NCBI RefSeq assembly: GCF_050624435.1 | Contig: NC_134542.1 | Location: forward strand, 9,755,497 to 9,819,496 | Origin: Tenrec ecaudatus | Lineage: Eukaryota > Chordata > Mammalia > Afrosoricida > Tenrecidae | Reading direction: 5' to 3' | Length of the DNA: 64,000 nucleotides | In this document: piece after piece, positions 1 through 10,297 of the stretch | How positions within the stretch are numbered: the first letter of the stretch is position 1 | Layout of the letters: each line of letters starts with the position of its first letter | Made by a program: the position numbers and the translations under genes | Notes under the pieces: model-generated | Told to the model about the DNA's origin: nothing | Database searches by the model: none | Seen by the model: the letters and a program-made list of their open reading frames with translations, nothing else

Positions 1-547
1 GAGGATGATGGGGAAGTATATCTATGTGCATATATTTATACGTTTAGTATTAAGGCAGCAGATAGACATTAGATCTCCACTCAAGTATTTACTCAATGTA
101 AGAACACATTGTTCTGTTAAATTGGCATTCCATTCTATTTTCAAAGTAAATCAGTACCCCTTTCTTCATTGTGCACCTTACCCTGGGAAATCCCCAGAAA
201 CTTGCTCAGCACTCTAAGAGCAAACAAGGCTCCACTAACTTGCAGTAGCTTCCAATGAAGAGAATTGGCTGAGAATTCAAAGTGGGTCTTCCACATGGAA
301 GAAGAAATTTCTAACACAAACCTATCATTTGACAGTCCCCATGATATGATATAACATAACATGACAATATGATATATGATAATTTGATATCATATACTGC
401 ACGTTCTACCTGTTTTTAATCCTAGAGATTAATTGCCCAAGGATGAAAGAAGGGCTCCTAATACTTTGATCATAAACAGGACTGCACAAGTTAACAAGTT
501 GTGATTTGTTTTGAGTAGACGGGTTGGGGGTATAAGTGTAGTAAAGA
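1..547. other. Unassigned AT-rich single-copy sequence
   Basis: No repeat family or coding signal is recognised. Short open frames on both strands carry no known domain. The block ends exactly where an LTR begins. Confidence 0.5.
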
Positions 548-1060
548 TGTAGTAGTTGTACAACCTATTGTCAATTTGAGACTGGAGCGAAGGGGTAGAG
601 TTTTGCCTGTCAGTCAGGTCAGAGCTTAATGATTTCACTTGAAGGCACTAAGGAGATAAATGTCTCGCTGGATATGGAACACATGCTCACTCCCTCCAAG
701 ACATTACTGATGATGAGCCTGATGGAGCTACACTGATACAACCAGACCCCAGAGCTGGAGGAGCTATGTGGAGACCTATGCCAGTGCTGAGATGCTTACA
801 CTGCCACGGGATCCACAAGACTTTTCACTAACTGGCCTGTGATCTTCCTACATTCACCATCATTGCATGTGTTGTAAGAGTCTGAAAATAAAATTTATAG
901 ATTGATATCAGACATATCGACTAATATCAGACTTACGGACTTGATCTGAACTGGGCTGTGATGTTTTCTCACTATTTAATTGCTCCTCCATATAAAGCTC
1001 TTTCTTGTACATATATGCATGTTTATGAATTTTGTTTCGCTAGTCTCTTCTGATTAATTC
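548..1060 (+). mobile_element. Solo LTR, MLT1-like (ERVL-MaLR type), family A
   Basis: About 513 bp. It shares its start (TG + TAGTAGTTGTACAA), a central block (GGCCTGTGATCTTCCT), the block TGATCTGAACTGGGCTG and a TATAAAGCTCTTTC segment near the 3' end with the copies at 2089, 32745 and 42208. Flanking 5-bp repeats are AAAGA (543-547) and AAAGG (1061-1065), one mismatch. The 3' terminal CA has decayed. No gag or pol sequence lies next to it, so it is a solo LTR. Five-base duplications fit ERV3/ERVL elements. The family name is inferred from the TGTGRTAG start and CTAACACA end. Confidence 0.65.
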
Positions 1061-1246
1061 AAAGGTCATGTTTTCCTATGAACTACAGGTGAAGAGCCAT
1101 TTTCTTCTGAGGTTTGGCACGATATTTAAGAGTTTTGTCATGTTGAATGGACCAGGATTCTCAGTAGTTTTGGAGTTCAGTCTTATTAATGCCCAAGATG
1201 AGATCTCCTTGAGGGTGTGGTCTGCTTCTAATATAAGTGGATGCTA
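1061..1246. other. Unassigned spacer
   Basis: Sequence between the LTR and the fold-back. No recognised repeat and no meaningful frame. Confidence 0.4.
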
Positions 1247-1310
1247 TAGGAGAGCTTTTCACGTGTTCTGGGTCCTGGAGAAGACCCAGAACATGTGAAA
1301 AGCTTTCCTA
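1247..1310 (+). repeat. 28-bp inverted repeat (fold-back) with 8-nt loop
   Basis: The left arm 1247-1274 pairs base by base with the right arm 1310-1283 around the loop CTGGAGAA (1275-1282). In RNA of the plus strand all 28 positions pair: 26 Watson-Crick and two G-U (1263/1294 and 1252/1305). In DNA terms the arms are 26/28 complementary. It sits directly at the 5' edge of a truncated L1 3' end, which suggests snap-back or template switching during insertion. A small-RNA hairpin is the alternative. Confidence 0.9.
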
Positions 1311-1592
1311 ATCCGGATTGGAGGAAGGCTTATTTGAAGGGAGACAGCAGATGGTGTGAGATATAAAATTTTTAAAAAAATATAATTTATCAAGGGCTCA
1401 CATGGGTGGGAAGGTGTGGGAGGGAGGGAAAAAAGAGGAGCTAATATCAAGGGCCAAGTAGAAAGAAAGTGATTTGAAAATGATGATGGCAACAGATGTA
1501 CAAATGTGTTTGATACAATTGGTATATGGATTGTTGTGTAAGATCCTCCCCCAATAAAGTAATCTATTAAAAATTATTCAAACAAACAAAAA
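1311..1592 (+). mobile_element. 5'-truncated L1, 3' UTR end
   Basis: Terminal part of the L1 3' UTR in sense orientation: a purine-rich GGGTGGGAAGGTGTGGGAGG stretch, then ATGATGATGGCAACAGATG, TTGATACAATTGGTATATGG, and a final CCAATAAAG polyadenylation signal followed by an A-rich tail. The same order is seen at 17.8 kb and 19.7 kb. The tail abuts RTE sequence, so this L1 probably inserted into the RTE element. Confidence 0.75.
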
Positions 1593-2088
1593 ACCTTTGC
1601 TATGCAAGTGACACAACCTTGCTTGCTAAAAGTGAGGAAGAATTGAAGCACTTGCTGGTGAAGATCAAGGATTGCAGCCCTCAGTACGGATTGCAACTCA
1701 ATGTAAAGAAGACCGAAAAATTCCTCACAACTGGACTAATCAGTAACATCATGATAAATGGAAAAAAGCTTGAAATTGTCAAGGATTTTGCCTTGCTGTA
1801 TCCATAAATACTCATGGATACAGCAATCAAGAGATCAAAGGATATATTGCATTGATAAATCTGCTGCACAAGACCTCTTTAGAGTATTAACAAACAAAGA
1901 TGTTACTTTGAGGACTAAAGTACACCTGACCTAGGCCATGGTATTCTCCATTGCCTCACAGGCATGCAATGGTTGGACACAGAAGAATTGATGCATTTGA
2001 ATTGTGATGCTGGAGAAGAATATTTAAAGTACTATGGACCGCTAAAATGGAAACCTGATCTATCTTGGAAGAAATAAGGCTACAGTAG
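1593..2088 (+). pseudogene. RTE-clade LINE fragment, C-terminal reverse transcriptase region
   Basis: The plus-strand frame reads YASDTTLLAKSEEELKHLL (from 1601) and GLQLNVKKTE, followed by an LEIVKDFALLYP segment and, in a shifted frame, AMVFSIASQACNGW. This is the order found in BovB/RTE reverse transcriptases after the catalytic box. The catalytic FADD/YADD box is YASD here, so one metal-binding aspartate is lost. Frameshifts and stops follow. The element continues after the LTR insertion, at 2596. In life this protein copies LINE RNA at a nicked target; here it is a dead fragment. The clade is secure from the motif string. Assignment to an afrotherian RTE1-like family is inferred. Confidence 0.75.
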
Positions 2089-2595
2089 TGTGGTAGTTAT
2101 ATAATTTCATGTCACCTTGATAAATAAATATAGGGGTGGAGTCTAGTGAGCCAACCAGGCCACAGCTTGATGATGACTCCTGTGGGCATGACCATTCCAT
2201 GAGGGTTCTGGGAACTTCCTCTCTTTTTCCTTGGAAGCGGACCACCGTTTCTCCCTGTTTCACTTTCCTGCTGTTGGGACACTCGGAGAGCTGGAGAAAC
2301 CATGTGGAGAGCCACACCAGCGCCGAAATGCTTCCATTGCCACTAGATCCACAAAACTATTCACCCTATGGCCTGTGATCTTTCAGCATTCGGCATTTTG
2401 TGAGCGGCTACATGAGTCTGAAGAGGAATTTATGGACTAGTATAGGATATATGAGCTAATATCAGATTAAGGAACTTGATCCGGATTGAGCTTCGATGTT
2501 TTCTTAATATACAATTACTCTTGGGTATGAAGCTCTTTCCTGTACATATTTCAGTGTTCTTGGATTTGTTTTTCTAGTCCACCCAGTCTAACACA
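2089..2595 (+). mobile_element. Solo LTR, MLT1-like family A, inserted in RTE
   Basis: 507 bp, starts TGTGGTAGTTATATAATTTC and ends CCACCCAGTCTAACACA. Flanks AGTAG (2084-2088) and AGCAC (2596-2600) agree at three of five bases, compatible with a decayed target duplication. RTE sequence is continuous once this block is removed, which fixes the boundaries better than the duplication does. Confidence 0.75.
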
Positions 2596-2890
2596 AGCAC
2601 GCCTTAGTGGCAAAGTCAATAACACTTCATTTTACATACTTTGCATACTATGTCAGGAGAGACCAATCCCTGGAGAAGGAAATCATGTTTGTTAAAGTGA
2701 AGGGGCAGTGAAGATGGGGAGGGCCCTCAATGAGATGGACGGACACAGTGACCACATCAATAGGCTCAGGCATAGGAACCACGATGAGGAAGGCACAGGG
2801 CTATGTAGTGCTTCATTCCGTTGTGCTCGAGGCCACGATGGGTCAGAGCCAACTCAATTGCACTTAACCAAAACCGCTCACATCGTACAT
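2596..2890 (+). mobile_element. RTE LINE 3' end (continuation of 1593-2088)
   Basis: Reads GAGAGACCAATCCCTGGAG, AAAGTGAAGGGGCAGTGAAG, CCCTCAATGAGATGGACGG, then a degenerate tail CACGATGGGTCAGAGCCAAC. This block order is the RTE 3' terminus seen again at 12.0, 14.2, 26.6 and 62.7 kb. Confidence 0.75.
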
Positions 2891-3917
2891 ATTAAAGTCA
2901 CTGGGTTTGTTTCTCTCGAGAGCCTAGTTTAAAACGCTGGATCTCCTAAAAAAATGAAGTGCCATTTCTAGGCTAATTTGGACCCCCAGCTCTGTAGAAA
3001 ACACTCTGTCATTCAAAATCAGCCCGGTCTTGGAGGAAAACCAACAGCAAAAACACAAACCCCAGAAAATAAGCGAACGCAATGTCTGCACAGCTGAAAG
3101 AAACGGAAAAGGTAACCCACGGTCGAATCTTTTATTGATGAAGAACTCAAGATCCCCCTTTCTCTCCAGGGAGACAACTGCCCTTTGAGCAGAGCAATCA
3201 TCTTGACACACACCTCAGGAGCTCTTCCTAGCGCTGAGGAGCATTTCCTCAGCGTCTTGCAAGCCTTGGCCACTGTGCTATGCAGGCTCTTCCCCAGGCA
3301 GAGGGCCCATTTCAAGAGAATTCTGCAGGTGTCTATTTCATCTTTCATTTCAAAGCAGGGGATCCTTGGCAACAGGAAACACCCTGCTGAGTCTGAAGAA
3401 TAAAGTGGCAAATTATAGGTCTGGATGTTGGACCGTGAAGCTCACTTTTTGTCAAGGTGCCAGCTGGGGACCAGGGCACAATTTGGAGGGTGGGGGAGTT
3501 CTCAGGAGGGTTGGATTGGGGATGGGGAGGGAGAGAGATGAACTATTAAGAGATGCAGGTGAGGATTTCAGAGCTAAGTATCCCTTTATGTTCTCCATCA
3601 CATAGGGCTTTAATACTCAATCAGCTGGTGTTTTAGAAATGTAAGAGAAGAGCAAACAAGAGAGAGAAAGAAGCAATCGGGTAGCCATCTGCTAACATGA
3701 AATATTTACACAAAGCAAGCCCCCTTGCCTCCTATTTCAAAGTGCCGTTCTAATACACCATCCAGAGATCATGGAGGGTATAGCAACTGCATTGTGCGCT
3801 ATATTTGTCTTTTAATGGTTCCTCAATCCTTAAAGGGATATTTTCTAATCTTTAGAACATGTATTTATGTGCTCAGAAGAGTCATGTATGTATACACCTT
3901 TATTGATGAATAACCTC
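2891..3917. other. Unassigned single-copy sequence
   Basis: A minus-strand open frame of 130 codons (3019-3411) has no recognised domain and is not called as a gene. The rest is a mixed-composition block with a GA-rich stretch at 3640-3680. No repeat is recognised. Confidence 0.45.
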
Positions 3918-4770
3918 TACATTGATAACTTCTAAATTGATGAAATGCTTTAATATTTTTTCATGTCTTACTCTGACCACTGTCTCCCTTCACCCACTTT
4001 TCTGTTGTCCAGGCCCCTGGGAAGAGGTTATATGTAGATCATTGTGATCTGTTCCTGCTTTCTCCCCCACCTTCCCCTTACCCTCGTGGTGCATCTATTA
4101 TTATTGGTCCTGAGGGATTTATCTCTCCTGGAGTCCCTGTGTTGTGAGCTCTTATCAATAGCAGTGTACATGCTCTGGTTTGGTCAGATTTTTAAGGTAG
4201 AATTAATGTCATGATAGTGGGGTGGGAGAGCATTAATGAACTTCAGGAAAGTTGTATGTTTCATCGGTGCTATACTGCACACTGACTGACTCATCTCTTC
4301 CTTGTGACCTTTCTGTAAGGTGATATCCAATTGTCTACAGATGGGCTTTGGGTCTCCACTCTGTACTCGTCTCCTCACCCCACCATCCCAATTCACATTG
4401 ATATGATTTTTTACTCTGGGTCTTTGATGCCTGATACCTGACCCCATTGACACCTCATGATCACACAGGCTGGCGTGCTTCTTCCATGTGGGCTTTGTTG
4501 CTCTTCAGTAGATGACCACCTGTTTTTCTTCAAGACTTTAAGACCCCAGGTGGTATATCTTTTGATAGCCTGGCAAAATCTGTTTTCTTCACCACATTAG
4601 CTTATGCACCCATTTTGGTCTTCAGCAGTCATTTCAGGAAGGTGAGCATCACAGAATGCTGGATTATTAGAACAAAGTGTTCTTGAATTGAGGAAGTTCT
4701 TGAGTTGAGGCCCAATGTCCATCTGCTACCTTAATACTTATTATATAAATATATGTATGTAGATCTATTT
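3918..4770 (-). mobile_element. L1 3' UTR fragment, antisense
   Basis: Matches the antisense L1 copies at 34.8, 38.2 and 42.8 kb block for block: TTATATGTAGATCATTGTG, CATGATAGTGGGGTGG, CTACAGATGGGCTTTGGG, ATGATCACACAGGCTGG, GGCCCAATGTCCATCTGC. It lacks the last 100 or so bases of the 3' end and any ORF2 sequence. Confidence 0.8.
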
Positions 4771-4999
4771 AGATTCTAGATTTTTATGATAGTGGTCTCA
4801 CACACTATTTATCCTTTTGAGTCTTATTTTACTCATCTATCCATGTGGTTGAAAGTTTTGTTGATTATTTCTTATCATTGTATAGTAGAGTCCCTTCCCT
4901 CTTAGGATTGTACCTTTTCCTGGCTACTGTAAATGGCACTGTTTTCCTGATTTCCTTGCCTGAGTTATCTTTGTTAATGTGGAAGAATTGAATTGAGTG
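4771..4999. other. Unassigned AT-rich spacer
   Basis: Possibly older LINE sequence (CTCATCTATCCATGTGG), but too diverged to name. Confidence 0.3.
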
Positions 5000-5102
5000 G
5001 AAACATGGAAAATTTCTCAGATGTACATGTCATTCTTGTGCAGGACCCAGGCTAATCTCTGTATCATTCCAATTTTAGTAGAGACACTGCCAAAGCAAGC
5101 AC
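5000..5102 (-). pseudogene. U6 snRNA pseudogene
   Basis: Read on the minus strand from 5102: GTGCTTGCTTTGGCAGTG, then CTAAAATTGGAATGATACAG, an AGATTAGC region shortened to AGATTAGCCTGGGTCCTGC, then a degenerate 3' part. This is the U6 order (5' stem, ACAGAGA region, AGC triad region, 3' end). It has several substitutions, a short deletion next to the ACAGAGA box and a decayed 3' tail, so it cannot be a working spliceosomal RNA. U6 copies of this kind arise by L1-driven retrotransposition. No U6-type promoter (PSE or TATA at the right spacing) was noticed upstream. Confidence 0.85.
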
Positions 5103-5552
5103 TGAGTCCTAAATTTACAGATAGTGGAGCCATTGCATACCCACCCTTTCAAAGAGATGCCAGGAGAAGATGCAGGGGGAATGAAGAGTATTTAACTTTG
5201 GGGGTCATTTCAAGCATTGGGGACAGTATGACAAGATTATTGGTGAGAAATAGTAAAAAGGACTGGAGGTAGATCAGAGGGACTCAATGTGACTTTGGAG
5301 GTGATTCATCCATTATTGCTATTAAGCAGGACATTCTAGAGCCTCATTTATGAATGTCCTACTCTAGAAGAAACTTTATTCAAGTCATCCTCTTATCCTT
5401 TCCACATTTCCTTTAACCAAGTCAAGTCCAGAACCCCTCGTTTCTGTCCTCACATCCCCTTTGGTCACAAGGTGCAGCGTTCCTAAAAGGTGTACTATGA
5501 GCCATCATCTAAGAAGCAATTGATGCTATTGTAAGGGTACTTAGAGTTTCCA
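5103..5552. other. Unassigned single-copy sequence
   Basis: No repeat, RNA or coding signal recognised. Confidence 0.4.
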
Positions 5553-5712
5553 TTGATTAAGAACTCAGCAGCTAGCAGCAAAAATTAGCCATTGTAACCC
5601 ACCAGCCACTTTGTAGCCACCTGCCTGAGCAAAGACTACAGCCTTGGAAACCCCACGGGGCAGTTCTCTGTTCTAGAGAATCACGCTGAGTCAGAATTGA
5701 TTTTACAGTCAT
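5553..5712 (+). repeat. AfroSINE, sense, diverged
   Basis: Order of landmarks: decayed tRNA-derived head (GATTAAGAACTCAGCAGCTA), ACCCACCAGCC, AGCCTTGGAAACCCCACGGG, CAGTTCTCTGTTCT, and the tail GCTGAGTCAGAATTGA. About 160 bp, near the length of the complete element. Confidence 0.75.
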
Positions 5713-6029
5713 GTGTTTGCTTTGTTGGTTGGAACTCTTCCGTGACTTATTTCCTCCTCTTGTCTACCCTTGGATTATTTTCACCCAATTTTGCCTAGTT
5801 AAAATTTAAAAAGATGGTCTACAATGTAAACGTTTTTTTCATAACACACTTCTACCAATTAGGAAGGACCCGATTCCTCATCAGTCTTCTTTTCCATAAA
5901 CCAACCCAATCGGACAACTTCATTTTAGGCTCCATAACCCACCTTTTCACTATCTGGTAGGGATCTTCTTCTATTTTTGCCAGACACTCAAATAGAAAAT
6001 AGTTCTCTTTTTGCTATCTTGCAATCATC
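5713..6029. other. Unassigned single-copy sequence
   Basis: Pyrimidine-rich in places. No recognised repeat or frame. Confidence 0.4.
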
Positions 6030-6390
6030 AGGTGAATTTCAACACATGGCAATGTCATAGAGCACAGAAAAAAGTGTTGCTTGGTCCTGTGTTCTCTCTA
6101 TGTTCCTTGGTATGTTTGAGCCCATTATTGAGGTTATTTTTTTAATTCACTTTATTGAGGTTTCCTCATTTCTGTTGGCCCTCCACTTTATTAAATAGGA
6201 TATCCTTTCTTATGGACTGACCTACGGGGTGCACATTAATGGACCACTACCCTCTCTTCTCGGGAGCATCCAGCATCCTGAGTGTGTTCTTTTTAGGATG
6301 ATTTGTACATTCTTCTGGCAGTCCAGAGTACTGTATACTTTGTTAACCATGCTACTTGAATGTACTAATACATCTTTCTTTCTTTCTTAG
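6030..6390 (-). mobile_element. RTE LINE 3' end, antisense, old
   Basis: Weak but ordered antisense RTE landmarks: CTTGGTCCTGTGTTCTC, TTTGAGCCCATTATTGAGG, GGCCCTCCACTTTATTAAAT, TCTGGCAGTCCAGAGTA. Clearly older than the copies at 20.9 and 24.8 kb. Confidence 0.6.
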
Positions 6391-6710
6391 GAGCTTGAGG
6401 CCAGCCATTTAGACAGGAAAGCTCAGGTTTCAGATCTTCAATGTAATTCCCTCTGTAATCATAAGTGACCTGTGCAAGGCCAATGTCCTGATCTGTAGAC
6501 AGTATTATTAAGTAATTCATAAGGGGTTTACTCCTCTAGAGTGCAATTATTCCAACGCCCCAGCATTTTTCATTCCTGTTGTTAAAAAGTAACCCAAAGG
6601 GCTTTCCCTTGTTGTAGTTAATCAGCTGTTGATGCCTTCCCTTGGCTTTGGGAATGAGAAACAAGACAGGTGTGCGTTGATGAAGAAAAACCATTTTACA
6701 GTCTGAGAGT
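6391..6710. other. Unassigned single-copy sequence
   Basis: No repeat or coding signal recognised between the RTE remnant and the SPIN copy. Confidence 0.4.
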
Positions 6711-6718
6711 CCCAAGAG

Positions 6719-6914
6719 CAGCAGTTCTCAAACTGTGGGTTGTGACCCCTTTGGGGGGGGGTACAATGACCCTTTCACGGAGGTTGTCCGATCCATAACA
6801 GTAACAAAATGACAGTTATGAAGTAGCAATGAAGATCAATGTATGGTTGAGGGTCACCACCACATGAGGAACTGTGTTAGAGGGTCGCGGCATTAGGAAG
6901 GTTGAGAGCCACTG
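6719..6914 (+). mobile_element. SPIN-type nonautonomous hAT transposon, copy 1
   Basis: 196 bp. Terminal inverted repeats CAGCAGTTCTCAAACTGTG and GGTTGAGAGCCACTG. Interior includes ACCCTTTCACGGAGG, ATCCATAACAGTAACAAAAT, GTTATGAAGTAGCAATG and GGTCACCACCACATGAGG. Eight-base flanks CCCAAGAG (6711-6718) and CCCTAGAG (6915-6922) differ at one base, the duplication size of hAT elements and close to the NTCTAGAN preference. It has no transposase, so it must have been moved in trans. Confidence 0.9.
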
Positions 6915-6922
6915 CCCTAGAG

Positions 6923-8239
6923 TAAGTTCTCTGGTGGTCAAGGGCAGAATAGGGACAGTGAGGACATAATGAATTTCTGCAGATGTCAACGCTGTCCTTG
7001 GCAGACTGAAGCTTCCACTTGGTTGATCAAACTGCAATGCTACCTTGAGCAGCCAGATAGGCAATTTCCCATATGTATTTCTCTCTTGCCGTTATTACAG
7101 CAAACACATTCATAGACGTTAGAAGGAAACCTCAGATCTTGTTAAAATGTCCAATGCTCCCTGTTCATGAAGAAGAGGGAGCCTTCCTAGCACTCTCAAT
7201 TATGTCCCAAGGGGAAGAGTACTCATTAAAAGTCCAGTCAGGATTGTCTATATTTAAGCTTATTGGTGGTGGGGGTGGGGGGACGCAATGCAAATGAAAG
7301 GCAGCTTCCTTTCTGTCATGGAGATGCATGCTACAATTAGCAGGAGATGATGGGAGTAGCTTTAGAGAAGTTATAATTGACTTGAGCCAAGAGAACATAA
7401 AGCACAGCTCCAGCTTCGACTTCCACCATATAATTACTTGATACATTTCAGGCTCAGTGCACACTCTCTTGGGCCATAAACAAGCATTGAACGCAGCCTT
7501 CGCAGCAGAGCTGGCATACTACGCCGTCTCTCCTATGTTGGAAGATGTGAGGCTAGCTGTCCAGAGGCACACAAAGGCCTAATTCAGCAGGCAAAGAAAG
7601 CCCCAAACTCAGGCAGGAGGCAGATGGTTAGGCAGCTCACAAAAAGCACCATCCATCCTTCATTACATTTCAGCCTCTGAATTAAGGCCGGATCTTGTTA
7701 TTTAGGGATGTTTTTAGAAAGTAATTGCCATTTCCCAGTTAGCCTTTAAGGAGTACATGGGTCAGACCGTGAACTTACACGCAAGCAAGTGTAGAGATTT
7801 TCTTTATCTCACCAGCACCAATCATATTGCATTCCCACCCCCCTCAAAGAACATGCCCATTCACATCACACACACACGCACACACACATAATGGGAGGAA
7901 ACGATGCTATTATATTTTAAAGTTCTGGCAGAGTGCACTCATGTATATGTATAAACTATGCTTCCCTGCGACATTTCCCAATGTGAATTTCACCCTGATT
8001 CAAACAGTCTGAAAATGTTACTGCTTATAATTGTATTTATCCAATCAAGATCTACGCTATGGTCAAGGAGTTGTGTATAGAGTTTGGTAGTACACTACTC
8101 AGTAGAAAATAAACTATGGAAACTGTGCTTGCTCCGGGGCACATGGCTACTATTCTGGAGAGCAATGAAGGGCCCTGCGTGTGACCTGCACACAGGCACT
8201 TGTGCTGGGACTGGATTGGAGGATTGGGCAGAGGGATTG

Positions 8240-8240
<1 letters not shown>
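6923..8240. other. Single-copy block with candidate conserved element
   Basis: Repeat-free apart from a short CA run near 7866-7888. Segment 7180-7770 has balanced composition with homeobox-like (TATAATTACTTG, GCCTAATTCAGC) and GAGATGCATGC motifs and no long frame, the texture of conserved non-coding DNA. Conservation was not tested. Confidence 0.35.

Positions 8241-8288
<48 letters not shown>
8241..8288 (+). repeat. (TG)n microsatellite
   Basis: About 24 TG units, nearly perfect, ending in TGTGCGTG. The open frames crossing it are repeat translations, not genes. Confidence 0.95.
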
Positions 8289-8290
<2 letters not shown>

Positions 8291-8778
8291 CTACAGCCTG
8301 AGCATTGGCTGGCTCCAAGACTAGTGGGGGCTGTTCCCCAAATTCACCCAGGTCCTCCTGTGCTGACCTCGCCAGAAGCTGGGTGACAGTACCATGAAGG
8401 TGTGGGCATGCACTTCCCTGGCCCTGGTGCCCCTGGGTGGTCAGTCAGACTTGTGTTGGCCAAGAAATGGAAGGGAATGCCCGCTGTGCGGGTGGACCTC
8501 ATGCCTGCCCTGCAGGGTCCTCATGGATGGGAGACTCAAGTGGCTGAGGTCTATGGAATGGTGGCACAGAGTACCAGGAAGGCTGGGCTTCCCTGCTCCG
8601 GGAAATAGACCCATGCTGCTCCCATGCCATTGCCTATACTGCTCGAATAAGAAAGACTAGATGGTGTTGGCTGTAGCTGCTAGGACAATGGCTGGTCCAC
8701 TATTAGAGGCAGAGGACTCCCTGCTAAGTGCTTGGTTACCCTCTTTCTCAGAGGAGCCTCAAAAGGTAGGGGTGGCGA
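8289..8778. other. Unassigned, GC-richer single-copy sequence
   Basis: Frames of 68-88 codons occur here but show no domain, no frame conservation signal and no splice context. Confidence 0.4.
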
Positions 8779-8885
8779 GTGGCTTTCTCCAGGTTCCAGC
8801 TTTAAAAACCCACAGGGAGAGTTCTCCACACAGTGGAGATGCTACGAGATGGAAATCAACCCGACAGCTACTGACAGCAACAAGA
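8779..8885 (+). repeat. AfroSINE 3' part, sense
   Basis: TTTAAAAACCCACAGGGAGA followed by ATGCTACGAGATGGAAATCA. The tRNA-like head is missing or unrecognisable. Confidence 0.6.
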
Positions 8886-9461
8886 GATGGTTTATTCTCA
8901 TGATGTCTGAATTGTTTTCTTGAATTTTATCTTGAATTAGGTCTTTAGGTCGTCTGGGGGGGGGGGGGCATGTATTCTTTTGTTTCTTTACATGAAAGAC
9001 AGCAATAGGTCATTTATTAGACGACCCTCCTAGTGCATTTTGAAGGAGCAGCTTTCTCTTGACTTTTGACTCTGGTGGCTTCACTTCTATGCCCCTGTTT
9101 TCCACTTCTTTTCCCGTAAGTCACACCAGTAAGTTCTTCTCCACATGTCAGCAGTGGTCGTATTTTCTGCTCCTTCCGACGGCCTTCCTGTCTGAGATGG
9201 CTTTCTGTGCCTGGTATATCTGCTTTAAACTCTTACTTTAGGACTGCATGTGCTTCCTTAAATGGATTTATTGTTTTTGCAGATCCTGGTAGTGAATTTG
9301 GTCATAATAAGAACTTGTCCTAGCTCCACAATTCTGAGGAGGGCCCACATTTGCTCTTTGTCCATGCTGATCATTTTTCTACTTAGTGGGGAGTGTGCAG
9401 TAGCTTTTGTTAGGTAGCTGTGTGACCATTGTACTTATTTGAATAAGTGAAATCCCCCCAG
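8886..9461. other. Unassigned single-copy sequence with a 13-G run
   Basis: Contains an uninterrupted run of 13 guanines at 8956-8968. Nothing else is recognised. Confidence 0.45.
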
Positions 9462-9652
9462 GCTGGTTCTGTGGATTCCAATTCACAGTGACCCCTACAT
9501 GCTACAGTAGAACTGTGCTCCGTAGAGTATTAAGTGTTTGATGTTTGGAATTAGATCAAGAAAACTTTGCTTCCAAGGTGCCTCTCAGTAGAATTGAGCC
9601 ATCAACTTTTTGATTAACCATTGGGTGTGCTAACCATTTGTGCAGCCCTGAG
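9462..9652 (-). repeat. AfroSINE, antisense, old
   Basis: Antisense tail TTCCAATTCACAGTGACCCC at the left and decayed head GTGCTAACCATTTGTGCAGC at the right. Both ends are present, so the copy is near full length. Confidence 0.65.
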
Positions 9653-9775
9653 GCACCCAACTTCCTGCAGATCAACTGTCCTCAGGAGTCTTGTGACAAT
9701 GGGGGTAATCATTTTTAAGACTAGCAGAAGTTCTCCTTGTGAGAGCTGATTGTATTAAGGATTGGGTTTATCTTC

Positions 9776-10292
9776 TGTATTAGTCTGGGTACATTCGAGA
9801 AACAAATTCACAGAAACTCATATGTATAAGAGAGTGTAATATAAAGGGCAAGTGTACATTAAGAAAGCATCCCAACTCAGTGCTGCCCAAGCCCATAGTC
9901 CAACATTAGCCCATATGTCCGACAACGATCTACAAAGTTCTCCGCAATCTCACAAAACACACACATGGTGCCGACAACAGGAGGAAAGCTAGATCAGTGA
10001 ACGTATAAGAATCTCCCTGCTGACAGGGCTCTCCACATGCCTGCTTTAGCACCCAGAGCTGCATCTGGGTAGGTTCATGTGGCTTCTCCTCAGGGATGTA
10101 TTGCAGGAAGTGAGACTTGCCAGCTGAAGCATGGAACTGGCTAAGACAGCTGCACCCTGGTCTGACCATCACAAAGCAAGAGACCTGAGAACCAAAAAGG
10201 CGAGGCTCACCAAGCCATTTATTTCTCTGCCCTTCAATGAACCCTACATGTGTTTATCTACCAGGTTGACTCAATAAACCGTACCTATCTCA
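9776..10292 (-). mobile_element. Solo LTR, MLT1-like family B
   Basis: 517 bp, bounded by a perfect 5-bp target duplication TCTTC (9771-9775 and 10293-10297). Read on the minus strand it ends GTACCCAGACTAATACA, the same 3' terminus as family A, so the sense strand is minus. The interior (AAACACACACATGGTGCC, GCATCTGGGTAGGTTCATG, CTGCACCCTGGTCTGACC) matches the copy at 58262. No internal retroviral region is adjacent. Confidence 0.8.
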
Positions 10293-10297
10293 TCTTC

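Noticed and set aside
3019-3411. 130-codon minus-strand frame
   Set aside because: No domain or homologue recognised, low-complexity serine and arginine runs, no supporting gene structure.
8052-8386. Frames rich in TH or CV repeats across the TG microsatellite
   Set aside because: They are translations of a dinucleotide repeat and exist on both strands.
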